In this document: one piece after another, positions 54,390 through 62,744 of the stretch | Layout: each line of letters begins with the position of its first letter | How positions within the stretch are numbered: position 1 is the first letter of the stretch | Assembly (NCBI RefSeq): GCF_000067165.1 | Contig: NC_010162.1 | Span: 2,961,001-3,025,000, forward strand | From: Sorangium cellulosum So ce56 | GTDB lineage: Bacteria; Myxococcota_A; Polyangia; Polyangiales; Polyangiaceae | Length of the DNA: 64,000 bases | Reading direction: 5' to 3' | Notes under the pieces: model-generated | Seen by the model: the letters and a program-made list of their open reading frames with translations, nothing else | Told to the model about the DNA's origin: nothing | Databases searched by the model: none | Made by a program: the position numbers and the translations under genes

Positions 54390-54812
54390 ATGAAAACGAA
54401 CCGGACTCGTCTGGGCATCTCTGCGCTCTTTGCCATGGCTTCATTCGGGCTCACGATCGCGGGCTTCGCCGACACGATGGAACGCACGGAGGACGAGAGA
54501 GAGGTGGACTGGAGGGCCTGTCAGCAGCTGCATGCCCGCGCCTCCGGCCAGGTGGAGCGTGTCCGGGCGGCTTACCAGGCATGCCGTACCGACAACGATT
54601 GCGCCATCGTCGATACGAGCACCGACTGCGGCGGCACCTGTGGTGAGGTGGTCAACCGGGCGGGCGTCCACCAGATGAGGCGCCTCATCGTCCACCTCGA
54701 CGCGACCGTATGTCGCGAGCATCGGAGGATGGGCTGCCCCTACGGCACGCCCGCGTGCCTCGCGTCCAGGCCCGTTTGCGCCGGCGGTGCGTGCACGTTC
54801 GCCCCGCTGTAG
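54390..54812 (+). CDS. Secreted Cys-rich protein
   Basis: 140 residues. The signal peptide MKTNRTRLGISALFAMASFG is followed by a cleavage region near AGFA. The mature part has eight Cys in CQQLHARASG, YQACRTDNDCAIVDTSTDCG, TCGEVVNRAG, CREHRRMGCPYGTPAC and CAGGACTFAPL, probably forming disulfides outside the cytosol. The pattern AYQACRTDNDCAIV...CGG...C is shared by many myxobacterial secreted proteins of unknown function. There is a strong ribosome site (GGAGGCAGC) before the ATG. Confidence 0.75.
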   Translation: MKTNRTRLGISALFAMASFGLTIAGFADTMERTEDEREVDWRACQQLHARASGQVERVRAAYQACRTDNDCAIVDTSTDCGGTCGEVVNRAGVHQMRRLIVHLDATVCREHRRMGCPYGTPACLASRPVCAGGACTFAPL

Positions 54813-54865
54813 GCGACGTCGCGCGACCCGGTGTCGCCGCGCCGACGCGGGCCGCCCGGGCGCGC

Positions 54866-55483
54866 TCAGATCTCCAGCGCGCTCTCGACGATGCGATGCA
54901 CGAGGCCGTACTCCTTGGCCTCGCGCGCCGTCATCCACAGGTTGCGCTCGGTCTCCTGCGCGATCTTCGCGGGCGCCTGCCCCGTCGCCTCCGCGAAGAT
55001 GCGGTTGAGCCGCTCGCGCGCGGCCATGATCTGGGCCGCCTCGATCTCGATGTCCGACGCGGGGCCGCGCACGCCGCCGAGCGGCTGGTGCAGGAGGAAG
55101 CGCGTGTTCGGGAGCGCGAACCGGTTCTCCCGCCGCGCGGCGACGAAGATCAGCGCGCCCGCGCTGGCGACCCAGCCGGTGCCGATCACCTTGACCTCGG
55201 GCCGGATGAAGCGAATCACGTCGTGGATCGTGTCCCCTGACTCCACGTGCCCGCCCGGCGAGTGGATCAGGATCCGGATCGGCTTTTCACCATCATCGCT
55301 CGCGAGGGCGAGGAGCTGCGCGGTGGTCGCCTGCGCCAGCTCGCTGGTGATCTCCCCGAAGATCAGGACGGTCCGGCTCCTCAGCAGGCTGCTCTGGACC
55401 TTGTCGGGCAGCGCGCGGTGGAGCGCTTCTTCGTTCGGCGTGGAATCCGGCGTGGAATCCGGCGTGGAATCGAGGCGCGTCAT
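54866..55483 (-). CDS. clpP: ClpP-family serine protease paralogue with Asn at the catalytic Asp position
   Basis: A 205-residue protein with the ClpP fold. Ser107 (GWVASAGALIF) and His132 (LLHQPLGG) are present at the spacing of canonical ClpP (25 residues). The third residue, spaced 49 residues after the His as in E. coli, is Asn181 (ETERNLWMTA) where TERD is usual. It may still be active, because some ClpP-like proteins keep a Ser/His dyad, or it may be a regulatory subunit. The N terminus has DSTPDSTPDSTP, encoded by three 12-base repeats at 55440-55480. No ClpX gene is adjacent. Confidence 0.85.
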   Translation of the reverse strand: MTRLDSTPDSTPDSTPNEEALHRALPDKVQSSLLRSRTVLIFGEITSELAQATTAQLLALASDDGEKPIRILIHSPGGHVESGDTIHDVIRFIRPEVKVIGTGWVASAGALIFVAARRENRFALPNTRFLLHQPLGGVRGPASDIEIEAAQIMAARERLNRIFAEATGQAPAKIAQETERNLWMTAREAKEYGLVHRIVESALEI

Positions 55484-55606
55484 GGCCCCGAGCTTCCGGC
55501 GGCCCTCGCCCGCGCGCCATGACCGCGAGGCGCGGAGTCATGCTCGCGCGTCTCGATCCGCCAGAGAGCGCTGGACGAGCGGCCTCGGCGGGGGCAACCA
55601 TGGAGC

Positions 55607-56521
55607 ATGGCGGACGAGATGGAGCGGCTCCTTCCCCGCGGCATGGGGGTCTCCCGGCATCACGGCCACCCTGGCGCGCCCTGGCGCGCGGGCGCGGGCG
55701 ATCCCCCGAGCCTCCACGTCGTCGTGCAGGGCGCCTTTCGCCTCTCGCAGGACGGCGTGTGCGCGCTGGAGCTCGACGCCGGCGACGTCGTGCTCCTCGG
55801 GTTCGGCCCGCGCGGCGCGGGGCCCCGCGAGCAGAGCCTCCGCTGCGTCGCGCCGCCGCCCGACCGCGCCCCCGCTGAGGCCGAGCTGATCTCGGCGACC
55901 TACGCCGCCGCGCCCGGCACGGCGCTCGCCTCGCTCGCGCCCGTGGTCCACCTGCCCGCCGGCGAGGTGCGGCGCGCGCCGGGGCTCTCCGCGGTCGTGG
56001 GCCTGCTGCGCGCCGCGCTCGCGGAGGCTTCCCCGGCGCAGGCGCATCTGGCGCGCTCGCTGCTCGAGCCGCTGCTCGCCTACGCGCTGCACTGCCACGA
56101 GCATGCGCGCGAAGGGCGCTCGTCGCGCGCGCTCGACCGGCGCGGCGCGCGCGCCTTCGACCGCCGCGTCGCGCGCGTGCTGCGGCTCATGCAGGAGAAG
56201 CCGGCCGAGCGCTGGAGCGTCGAGGCGCTCGCGAAGGCGGCGGGCCTCTCCCGGGCCGCGCTGGCGCGGCGGTTCCTCGCCGAGCTGGGGGTCCCGCCGC
56301 TCCGCTACCTCGCCGAGCTCCGCATGCAGCGGGCGGCCGAGCTGCTCGCCGAGGGCGACGGCTCGCTGGCCGCCGTGGCGGCCGAGGTCGGGTACGACTC
56401 GGAGTTCGCGTTCAGCCGCGCGTTCAAGCGGCACACGGGCGAGGCGCCGGGCGCGTTCCGCCGGCGCAGCCGCTCCGAGGGGGCCGCGTTCCGCCTGCCG
56501 CCGGTCCGCGCGGCGGCGTGA
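55607..56521 (+). CDS. AraC-family transcriptional regulator
   Basis: 304 residues. The N-terminal cupin-type ligand-binding domain (SLHVVVQGAFRLSQDGVCAL, then LDAGDVVLLGFGPRG) is followed by a two-helix-turn-helix AraC domain at about 190-290: WSVEALAKAAGLSRAALARR, PPLRYLAELRMQRAAELLAE and VAAEVGYDSEFAFSRAFKRH. The cupin_6-type group often lies beside oxidoreductase genes. Here no obvious target is adjacent; it is divergent from clpP. ATG 55619 is an alternative start. Confidence 0.88.
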   Translation: MADEMERLLPRGMGVSRHHGHPGAPWRAGAGDPPSLHVVVQGAFRLSQDGVCALELDAGDVVLLGFGPRGAGPREQSLRCVAPPPDRAPAEAELISATYAAAPGTALASLAPVVHLPAGEVRRAPGLSAVVGLLRAALAEASPAQAHLARSLLEPLLAYALHCHEHAREGRSSRALDRRGARAFDRRVARVLRLMQEKPAERWSVEALAKAAGLSRAALARRFLAELGVPPLRYLAELRMQRAAELLAEGDGSLAAVAAEVGYDSEFAFSRAFKRHTGEAPGAFRRRSRSEGAAFRLPPVRAAA

Positions 56522-56711
56522 GCGCTCCGCCCGGGCGGAGCGGGAGCCCTCAGCTGGCCGGCTCGCCGCTCGAGGTGCGCCGCCGCGGCGAGGTGCCGTC
56601 GGCGCGCGAGCTGTTGAGGTGCGGCAGGTGATGAGCGGGAGCGAGCTCCCCGAAGAGCTCCTGTGAGCTCACCCTCGCGCGGCGCGCTGATCGGGCGGCT
56701 CCGCCACTTAG

Positions 56712-57014
56712 CGCCCGAACGTCATCAGCGACGAGCTCGCGGGGCGTGGGCTGGTCCGCCGGGTGAGCGTCGAGGTGCCGTCGTTCCTCGCCGGCCTGAT
56801 GATCGTCGCCAGCTCGGATCTCCTGATGAACGCGCCGATGCCCCTCGTGCACGCGGTGGCCGGGGTCCTGGGGCTGGTCGTCCGCGAGGCGCCGATCGCC
56901 CTGCCGCCGGTCCCCTTTGCGCTGCTGTGGCACGAGCGCTTCCAGGCCGATCCCGCGCACCGCTGGGCACGCGAGCGGATCGCCGCGGCGATGCGCCGTC
57001 GCCTCGGGCTCGAC
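56712..57014 (+). pseudogene. LysR-type regulator remnant (C-terminal part of effector domain)
   Basis: The frame after an in-frame TAG at 56709 reads NVISDELAGRGLVRRVSVEV, then LAGLMIVASSDLLMNAPMPL and PPVPFALLWHERFQADPAHR WARERI. This is the last 100 residues of LysR effector-binding domains. The DNA-binding N terminus is absent, and downstream sequence is unrelated. Confidence 0.65.
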
Positions 57015-57204
57015 CAGCATCCCCGTCGCGGCGCCGCTGGCGGCAGGGCTCAGGACCGGGAGCCCCTCCAGCGCGTGCGTCGGCCAGAGCGGCCGCGGCG
57101 CTCATGACCGGAAGGTCCGGGCTCGCGAGGCTCTGGACCGTGCGGCACGCCTTACCGTACTTCGTGGTCGGGTAGGGCTACGCCTTGGAGGCCGTGATCC
57201 TCGA

Positions 57205-57267
57205 GCCAACCTCGCGAAGCGGGGGCGGAGCATCATCCTGGTCTCCTCGGAGCTGCCCGTGATGGGA
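57205..57267 (+). pseudogene. Sugar ABC ATPase scrap
   Basis: Encodes LAKRGRSIILVSSELPVMGR, which matches the GKGVIMISSELPEV-type switch segment of RbsA-class ATPases. Nothing else of the gene remains. Its frame ends on the start codon of the next gene. Confidence 0.4.
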
Positions 57268-57293
57268 CGCTCGTCCCGGAAGGAACAGTCTCG

Positions 57294-58469
57294 ATGAAAA
57301 CGGATCGCGAAGGCCAGAGGATCGCTGCTTCGAACGAGGCGCCCCGCGGCGCGCGCTTCATCCACGCCGCGGGGGCGGCGCTCCTTGTCGTGCATGCGCT
57401 GGTGGGTTGCTCGAGCGCGCGCGACGTCCCTGCCGGCCATGGCGGCAGCGGCGCTGGCGGAGGGAGCGGCGGTGAGGGCGGCAGCGACGAGGGGGGCGAG
57501 GGCGGCGGCGCTGGCGGCGAGGGCGCTGGCGGCGAGGTCGGCGGCGCTGGCGGCGAGGGCGGAGGCGCTGGCGGCGAGGGCGCTGGCGGCGAGGTCGGCG
57601 CTGGCGGCGAGGGCGGAGGCGCTGGCGGCGAAGGGGGCGAAGGGGGCGGCGGCGTCACGGTGTCAGCCGAGTTCTTCGACGACTTCAGCTACAGCGGCAT
57701 CGCCGACGACGGTCTCAAGAGCCGGTGGTGGGTACGGACGACCGACGGAGCGCCCGGGGTCGCCGGCGCACAATGGCTCTCGTCCAATGTGTCGTTCATC
57801 GACGATCCCGATCTCGCCTCGAACAGGCTGCTGCGGCTCGAAGCGACCACGCGCGGATCGGGGGCGAGCACCTCGCACGCGGAGCTCCAGTCCAACGACG
57901 ACAGGTTCCGCCTCGGGACCTACTCCGCCAGGGTGAGATTCCGCAACACGCCCCTGACCGGGACCCGGCACCTCGGCGACAAGCTGGTCGAGACGTTCTT
58001 CACGATCAGTCCATGGATCAACGACCCCGAGGTCGATCCCAACTACTCGGAGCAGGATTTCGAGTACATGCCCAACGGCGGGTGGGGTCAGGGCGATACC
58101 AGCACGCTGTGGCTGACCTCGTGGGAGACGGCCACGCTCGAGAATACGCAGTCGAACCAGGTCGCAGGGGACCAGGCGGGCTGGAAGAGGCTCCTCCTCC
58201 AGATCGACGCGTCCGGTATCCATTACTACATCGACGGCGCGCGGCTCTGCACGCATGACGCCACGTACGTCCCCGAGACGGACCAGCACCTCGACTTCAA
58301 CCTATGGTTCGACGAGCTCGCCGCCGGACAGACCGGCCCGCGGACGTACGCCGAGGACGTCGACTGGGTTTACTTCGCGAAGGACGTCCTCCTGTCGCAG
58401 GCCGAGGTGGACGCGCAGGTGGCCCGTTTCCGGGCGTCCTCGCTCGCCCTCGTGGACACCCTGCCGTAG
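57294..58469 (+). CDS. GH16-like glycosidase lipoprotein
   Basis: 391 residues. The signal peptide ends at a lipobox (HALVGC). Residues 50-120 are a Gly/Glu/Ala linker encoded by tandem repeats. The concanavalin-fold domain from about 125 has EQDFEYMPNGGWGQGDTST with the ExDxE catalytic triad of glycoside hydrolase family 16, plus HLGDKLVETFFTISPW and LDFNLWFDEL. GH16 members act on beta-1,3 or mixed-linkage glucans, agar and related polymers; the substrate is not evident. The ATG at 57294 has GGAAGGA upstream. Confidence 0.85.
   Translation: MKTDREGQRIAASNEAPRGARFIHAAGAALLVVHALVGCSSARDVPAGHGGSGAGGGSGGEGGSDEGGEGGGAGGEGAGGEVGGAGGEGGGAGGEGAGGEVGAGGEGGGAGGEGGEGGGGVTVSAEFFDDFSYSGIADDGLKSRWWVRTTDGAPGVAGAQWLSSNVSFIDDPDLASNRLLRLEATTRGSGASTSHAELQSNDDRFRLGTYSARVRFRNTPLTGTRHLGDKLVETFFTISPWINDPEVDPNYSEQDFEYMPNGGWGQGDTSTLWLTSWETATLENTQSNQVAGDQAGWKRLLLQIDASGIHYYIDGARLCTHDATYVPETDQHLDFNLWFDELAAGQTGPRTYAEDVDWVYFAKDVLLSQAEVDAQVARFRASSLALVDTLP
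57498..57640 (+). repeat. Tandem GGC-rich repeat in the GH16 linker
   Basis: Repeats of the 18-base unit GGCGCTGGCGGCGAGGGC and relatives encode GAGGEGGGAGGEG. Such arrays can change copy number by slippage, altering linker length. Confidence 0.7.
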
Positions 58470-58806
58470 CACCCCCGCTCAGGGCGAGGGATTGTTTTAC
58501 TTTTCCTCCTCTGTATTCCCATTCTTCCCGGCAAGGCACAGGCGGACCTGGCGAACAGCACATCCGGTGTGTAGTTGACCGAAGCTGGCGGATCCTTCTG
58601 ATGGTGGTCACGCCGGGTCGCACGCAGGTTCTTCGGCAAGAAGGGCGGCCGAATGCCGCGGAGCCAAATCGCCGATCCTGACTCGCCGACGGGTAGCATC
58701 TGGCCGGCCTGAAGAACATCAGCCCGAGGGCCCAGGTCCTGTGCCAGGCCGGGCGCGAGGCCGAAGATTCCCTCCGGGCTCGGCGCCACACGAAGGAGAG
58801 AGGACC
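58470..58806. other. Intergenic region
   Basis: 337 bp without a gene. The first part is AT-richer (for example TTGTTTTACTTTTCCTCC at 58492). The start codon at 58807 is preceded by GGAGAGAGGACC. No hairpin or regulatory site is clear. Confidence 0.35.
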
Positions 58807-59442
58807 GTGAAGAACGAGATCGCTGGCATCCGCATCCCTGACAGCCACCTGGCCGCGGAAGCGACCGAGCTCGCGCGGGAAATGTCGGCGCCCTTCCTCT
58901 TCAACCACGTCATGCGCACGTACATCTTCGGCGCGCTGCTCGCGAAGCGGCGCGGGCTCGCGCTCGACCTCGAGCTGTTCTACGTCGGGGCGGCGCTCCA
59001 TGACCTCGGCCTGGCCGCGAGGTTCCGGGGCCCGGAGCGGTACGAGGTCGAAGGCGCAAACGCGGCGAGCGAGCTCCTGAAGCAGCACGGCGTGCCCGAG
59101 GAGGCGATCGGCGTCGTGTGGGACGCAATCGCGCTGCACACCGTGAGGGGGGTCCCGCCCTACAAGCGGCCCGAGGTGGCGCTGCTCCACGTCGGAACGA
59201 TCATGGACATCACTGGCAAGGACTTGAAGGAGCTCTCTGCGGACGATGTGGATGAGGTGCTCCAGGCGTACCCGCGTCTCGATTTCAAGCGCGCATTTCC
59301 GCAGGCGATCGCTGACATGCTCGCCAGCAAGCCCGAGACTGCGTTCTACAACTTCACGGCCGACATCGCCGAGCGCCTGATCCCGGGCTTCCATGCCCCC
59401 AATTTCTACGACGTTATCCTGGCGGCGCCGTTCAAGGAGTGA
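58807..59442 (+). CDS. HD-domain hydrolase (cyanamide hydratase-like)
   Basis: 211 residues. The HD metal-binding residues are His34 (FLFNHVMRTYIFG), His65/Asp66 (GAALHDLGLAARF) and a later His (AIALHTVRG). The overall pattern and the GSAL-type HDxG motif are closer to cyanamide hydratase/HD domain proteins than to nucleotide phosphohydrolases. The reaction here is not established. The start is GTG 58807 with GGAG upstream; a longer frame to 58741 has no ribosome site. It is monocistronic. Confidence 0.82.
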   Translation: MKNEIAGIRIPDSHLAAEATELAREMSAPFLFNHVMRTYIFGALLAKRRGLALDLELFYVGAALHDLGLAARFRGPERYEVEGANAASELLKQHGVPEEAIGVVWDAIALHTVRGVPPYKRPEVALLHVGTIMDITGKDLKELSADDVDEVLQAYPRLDFKRAFPQAIADMLASKPETAFYNFTADIAERLIPGFHAPNFYDVILAAPFKE

Positions 59443-59671
59443 CTGGACCCAGCGCGTTGAGATCTGTAGCCAGCCAATCACAGCGAGGCTCGCCGCCCTG
59501 CGTGCGCTGCGATGGCGACGCCGCCGCGCTCGCCCGGGCTCGACGCGCGCGGCGCCATCCGGCGCAAGGATGAGCCGATCGAGCGGCTGCGCGCGGAGCG
59601 CGGGGCCACCCTCGGCGGCGAAACGGGCGGGCCGATCTCGTGGAGGCCCACCCAGCGCGAGCGGCGGCGCT

Positions 59672-60127
59672 TCAACGAGACAGGTCGAGCTCGAAGAGCG
59701 GGAGCAGCCGGCCAGGGATGCTGGCAGAGCCCTTCTCGCCCACGCGCCGCGCGCCGCAGGCCTCGTAGAACCGCGCGGCGTTCGGATCGCCCTGGATCAC
59801 GAGGACGCGGTACCCGCGTCGCCGCGCTTCGTCGCGCGCGTGCGAAAGGAGCGCGCGGCCATGACCGCGCCCGATCTCCTCCGGCTCGACGAAGAGGTGG
59901 CCGAGCTCCACCCGGGTCGGGCTCAGGGCCTCGAGCGTGTAGAACCCGAGCGCCTCGTCTCCGCGCACCAGGACGAAGGTCGGATGCCGCGCCACGTACG
60001 CCGGCGAAATCGAGAGTTCCGCGCGGCACGCCTCCATGAACTCGCGCGTGTAGCCCCAGTGCGCCTTGGAACGGAGGGCGAGCGCGCCGAGGAGCTCAGC
60101 CTCCTCGGGGCGAGCGGCCCGGATCAC
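59672..60127 (-). CDS. GNAT acetyltransferase
   Basis: A 151-residue acetyl-CoA-dependent transferase. The fold motifs are IRAARPEEAELLGALALRSK, LGHLFVEPEEIGRGHGRALL (the acetyl-CoA-binding R/Q-x-x-G-x-G/A loop) and NAARFYEACGARRVG. The substrate is unknown. The start is GTG at 60127. It is followed by an unannotated gap of 230 bases on its 3' side (59443-59671) in which I see no gene. Confidence 0.85.
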   Translation of the reverse strand: MIRAARPEEAELLGALALRSKAHWGYTREFMEACRAELSISPAYVARHPTFVLVRGDEALGFYTLEALSPTRVELGHLFVEPEEIGRGHGRALLSHARDEARRRGYRVLVIQGDPNAARFYEACGARRVGEKGSASIPGRLLPLFELDLSR

Positions 60128-60283
60128 GGGGACCTCGGGCAGGCGAGCCGACCGGGCGCGCCGGGGACGGCGGCGCGCCGGTCTCCGCCGGGCGGCGTCT
60201 GCTGGTACAAGGGCATGGCCTCGGCATTCTAGCGACGGGCTCCTGACCTCGCGATGGCCTTCCGAGGAGCGAGCGCCTGTCGG

Positions 60284-60745
60284 CTACAGGCTGCGTCGTG
60301 GGACGTCCTGAGCCGGAGGGACACTCAGCCCTTCCCGCTCATCGTCCCAGGCAACCGCGCTGATCTTCCAGCCGGCAGGCGTCTTGACCAGCTGGATGGA
60401 CTTCGTGCCCCTCGCCTCGAAGCGCTGCCCCGAGAGCAGCCCGGACTTGCGATACACACAGAAGCGCTGCGCGATGTTCCCGAAGAGGTCCGTCCTCGCC
60501 GAGACCTCCTCCTCGGAGAAATCGACCAGCTCCCCGCTCGTCAAGAGCTTCTCCCTGGGCTCGATGAACGAGCGCAGGTCGTAGATCGTCGGTGGTTCTC
60601 CGCAGGTCTTGATGATCACGCCCTCCGCGAGGAAGAGCGCGCGCAGCGCGTCGAGGTCCGGTCGGACTCCACCCTTGTTTCCAAAGGCCTGAAAGAACGC
60701 GTGTACGACGGCGTCGATGGCGCGCTCGTCCTCGCTGCGGGTCAT
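60284..60745 (-). CDS. NTF2-like (SnoaL/DUF4440-type) protein
   Basis: 153 residues with the cone-shaped NTF2 fold: a long N-terminal helix (DERAIDAVVHAFFQAFGN), LDALRALFLAEGVII, and the beta sheet SARTDLFGNIAQRFCVYRKS and SIQLVKTPAGWKISAVAWDD. The KTPAGWKISAVAWDDE ending is typical. Members range from ring-modifying enzymes to unknown ligand-binding proteins. It is divergent from the FAD hydroxylase gene 200 bp away, which may be a functional pair. Confidence 0.8.
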   Translation of the reverse strand: MTRSEDERAIDAVVHAFFQAFGNKGGVRPDLDALRALFLAEGVIIKTCGEPPTIYDLRSFIEPREKLLTSGELVDFSEEEVSARTDLFGNIAQRFCVYRKSGLLSGQRFEARGTKSIQLVKTPAGWKISAVAWDDEREGLSVPPAQDVPRRSL

Positions 60746-60945
60746 GGCAGGCCGGCCTCCATCGAGGGGTCTCAGAGATCACCAACGAACGCCGGACGAG
60801 CGCAAAAATTCGGCGCGCCGCCGTGCGCCGCGAGGCGCGCGTGCAGCGAGGAAACGAGCGAGCCTCCCGTCCATCTCCAGCCCCAGCGTATACCAGACAT
60901 GGGGCCTTGCCGGAAGCCCCCAGGCATGCCGCACCATGCTGCGCC

Positions 60946-62430
60946 ATGAAGATGCCGAAGCACGCCGTGGTGATCGCGGGTGGAGGGCCGACGGGGCTCA
61001 TGTTGGCGGCCGAGCTGGCGCTGGCGCGGATCGACGTCGCCGTCGTCGAGCGGCGCGAAAACCAGGACCTCGCCGGCTCGCGCGCGGGCGGTCTGCACGC
61101 ACGCACGATCGAGGTCCTCGATCAGCGTGGCGTCGCGGAGCGCTTTCTCTCACAGGGGCGGGTGATGCAGGTCGCGGGCTTCTCGTTCATCCCTCTCGAC
61201 ATCAGCGACTTCCCCGTTCGCCACAACTACGGGCTCGCGCTCCGCCAGAACCGGATCGAGCGCATCCAGGCCGACTGGGTCTCCGAGCTGCCGGTGAAGT
61301 TCTATCGCGGGCGTGACGTGACGGGGTTTGCGCAGGACGACACGGGCGTCGACGTCGAGCTGTCTGACGGCGCGACGCTACGAGCGCAGTACCTCGTCGG
61401 GTGCGACGGCGGTCGCAGCCTGGTCCGCAAGAAGGCGGGCATCGACTTCGCCGGGTGGGACGCGTCGACGAGCTACCTGATCGCGGAGGTGGACATGGTG
61501 GACGAGCCCGCGTGGGGCGTCCGCCGCGGCGAAAAGGGCGTCAATGCGCTGGGTAAGCTGGAGGATGGAAAGCGTGTTGGCGTCGTGCTCGTGGAGCCGC
61601 ACGTCGGCAAAGCCGACAAGCCGACGCTCCAGGACCTGCGCGATGCGCTCGTCGCGGTCTACGGCACCGACTTCGGTGTTCGCAACCCGACCTGGCTATC
61701 CCGATTCAGCGACATGGCTCGGCAAGCGGCGTCCTACCGAGACCGGCGTGTCCTCCTGGCGGGCGACGCGGCGCACGTGCACGCGCCGGCAGGTGGACAG
61801 GGACTCAACCTCGGCGTCCAGGACGCCGTGAACCTGGGATGGAAGCTCGCCCAGGTGGTGAGCGGCACATCGCCCGACAGCCTGCTCGATACCTATCACG
61901 CCGAGCGGCACCCCATCGCTGCCCGCGTGCTGCGCCTGACCATGGCGCAAACCGCGCTCGGTCGCGGCGACGATCGAACGGAGGCCCTGCGCGAGACCGT
62001 GACCGAGCTGCTCACGATGGACGAGCCTCGCAAGCGCTACGCCGCGATGATGTCTGGTCTCGACATTCGCTACGACCTCGGTGAAGGACACCCGCTGCTC
62101 GGACGTCGGATGCCCGATCTCGACCTGGTCACCGAGAGCGGACCGCTGCGCGTATTCACGCTGCTGCACGAGGCAAGACCGGTCTTGCTTAACCTCGGCG
62201 AGCCGGGGGCCTTCGACATCGCTCCCTGGGCCGCTCGTGTTCGGCTGCTCGAAGCTCGCCCCGCTGGTGTGTGGGAGCTCCCGGTGCTCGGCGCGGTACC
62301 TGCGCCGACTGCCGTCTTGATTCGACCCGACGGACACGTCGCGTGGGTCGGAGAAGGGACGGACCACGGCCTTCGCGACGCCCTCACCACCTGGTTCGGA
62401 CCGCCCACCGAGCGGAGCGCCGCGGCGTAG
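60946..62430 (+). CDS. FAD-dependent aromatic hydroxylase (PheA/TfdB type)
   Basis: 494 residues. The FAD dinucleotide motif VVIAGGGPTGLMLAAELALA is at the N terminus, the second FAD motif RRVLLAGDAAHVHAPAGGQG at about 265, and YLVGCDGGRSLVRKKAGI (DG fingerprint) at about 150. The C-terminal about 100 residues are a thioredoxin-like domain (MPDLDLVTESGPLRVFTLLH). This arrangement is typical of class A flavoprotein hydroxylases such as RdmE/PgaE that oxygenate phenols and polyketides with NAD(P)H and O2. The substrate is not evident. ATG 60946 is chosen by the FAD motif position. Confidence 0.9.
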   Translation: MKMPKHAVVIAGGGPTGLMLAAELALARIDVAVVERRENQDLAGSRAGGLHARTIEVLDQRGVAERFLSQGRVMQVAGFSFIPLDISDFPVRHNYGLALRQNRIERIQADWVSELPVKFYRGRDVTGFAQDDTGVDVELSDGATLRAQYLVGCDGGRSLVRKKAGIDFAGWDASTSYLIAEVDMVDEPAWGVRRGEKGVNALGKLEDGKRVGVVLVEPHVGKADKPTLQDLRDALVAVYGTDFGVRNPTWLSRFSDMARQAASYRDRRVLLAGDAAHVHAPAGGQGLNLGVQDAVNLGWKLAQVVSGTSPDSLLDTYHAERHPIAARVLRLTMAQTALGRGDDRTEALRETVTELLTMDEPRKRYAAMMSGLDIRYDLGEGHPLLGRRMPDLDLVTESGPLRVFTLLHEARPVLLNLGEPGAFDIAPWAARVRLLEARPAGVWELPVLGAVPAPTAVLIRPDGHVAWVGEGTDHGLRDALTTWFGPPTERSAAA

Positions 62431-62744
62431 AATGTCCCGGCAGCGAAGCGCGCGAATGCGCTCGACGCCGAGCCGTATGACGAATCCCACGACGAGGAGC
62501 ACATCGCTCTCGAGATCGAGCCCCGTGACCCGGTTGGCGCCGGCGATCTGATCTTACATCCAGGCTCGTTGTATTCGCATTCACCTCTTCTGTTCGTTGC
62601 GTCGGAGCTTGGCCAGCAGATCGTCGAGCTGGTCGAAGCGCTCGCCCCAGATGTGTTCTCATCGGACATGTCCAAAATTTCGGCGGACGCTCGTTCGTCG
62701 CCCGGTCTTCTGGCGGGATTTCCGACGCACGGAGCCTGGCGCGC
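62431..62744. other. Intergenic region downstream of the hydroxylase gene
   Basis: 314 bp with no convincing gene. A minus-strand frame near 62580-62665 encodes GERFDQLDDLLAKLRRNEQK, which looks like a protein tail and may be a remnant, but I cannot assign it. Confidence 0.3.

Noticed and set aside
57385..57936. Alternative frame through the GH16 linker
   Set aside because: Created by GGC-rich repeats that stay open in every frame; the GH16 frame has signal peptide and catalytic motif.
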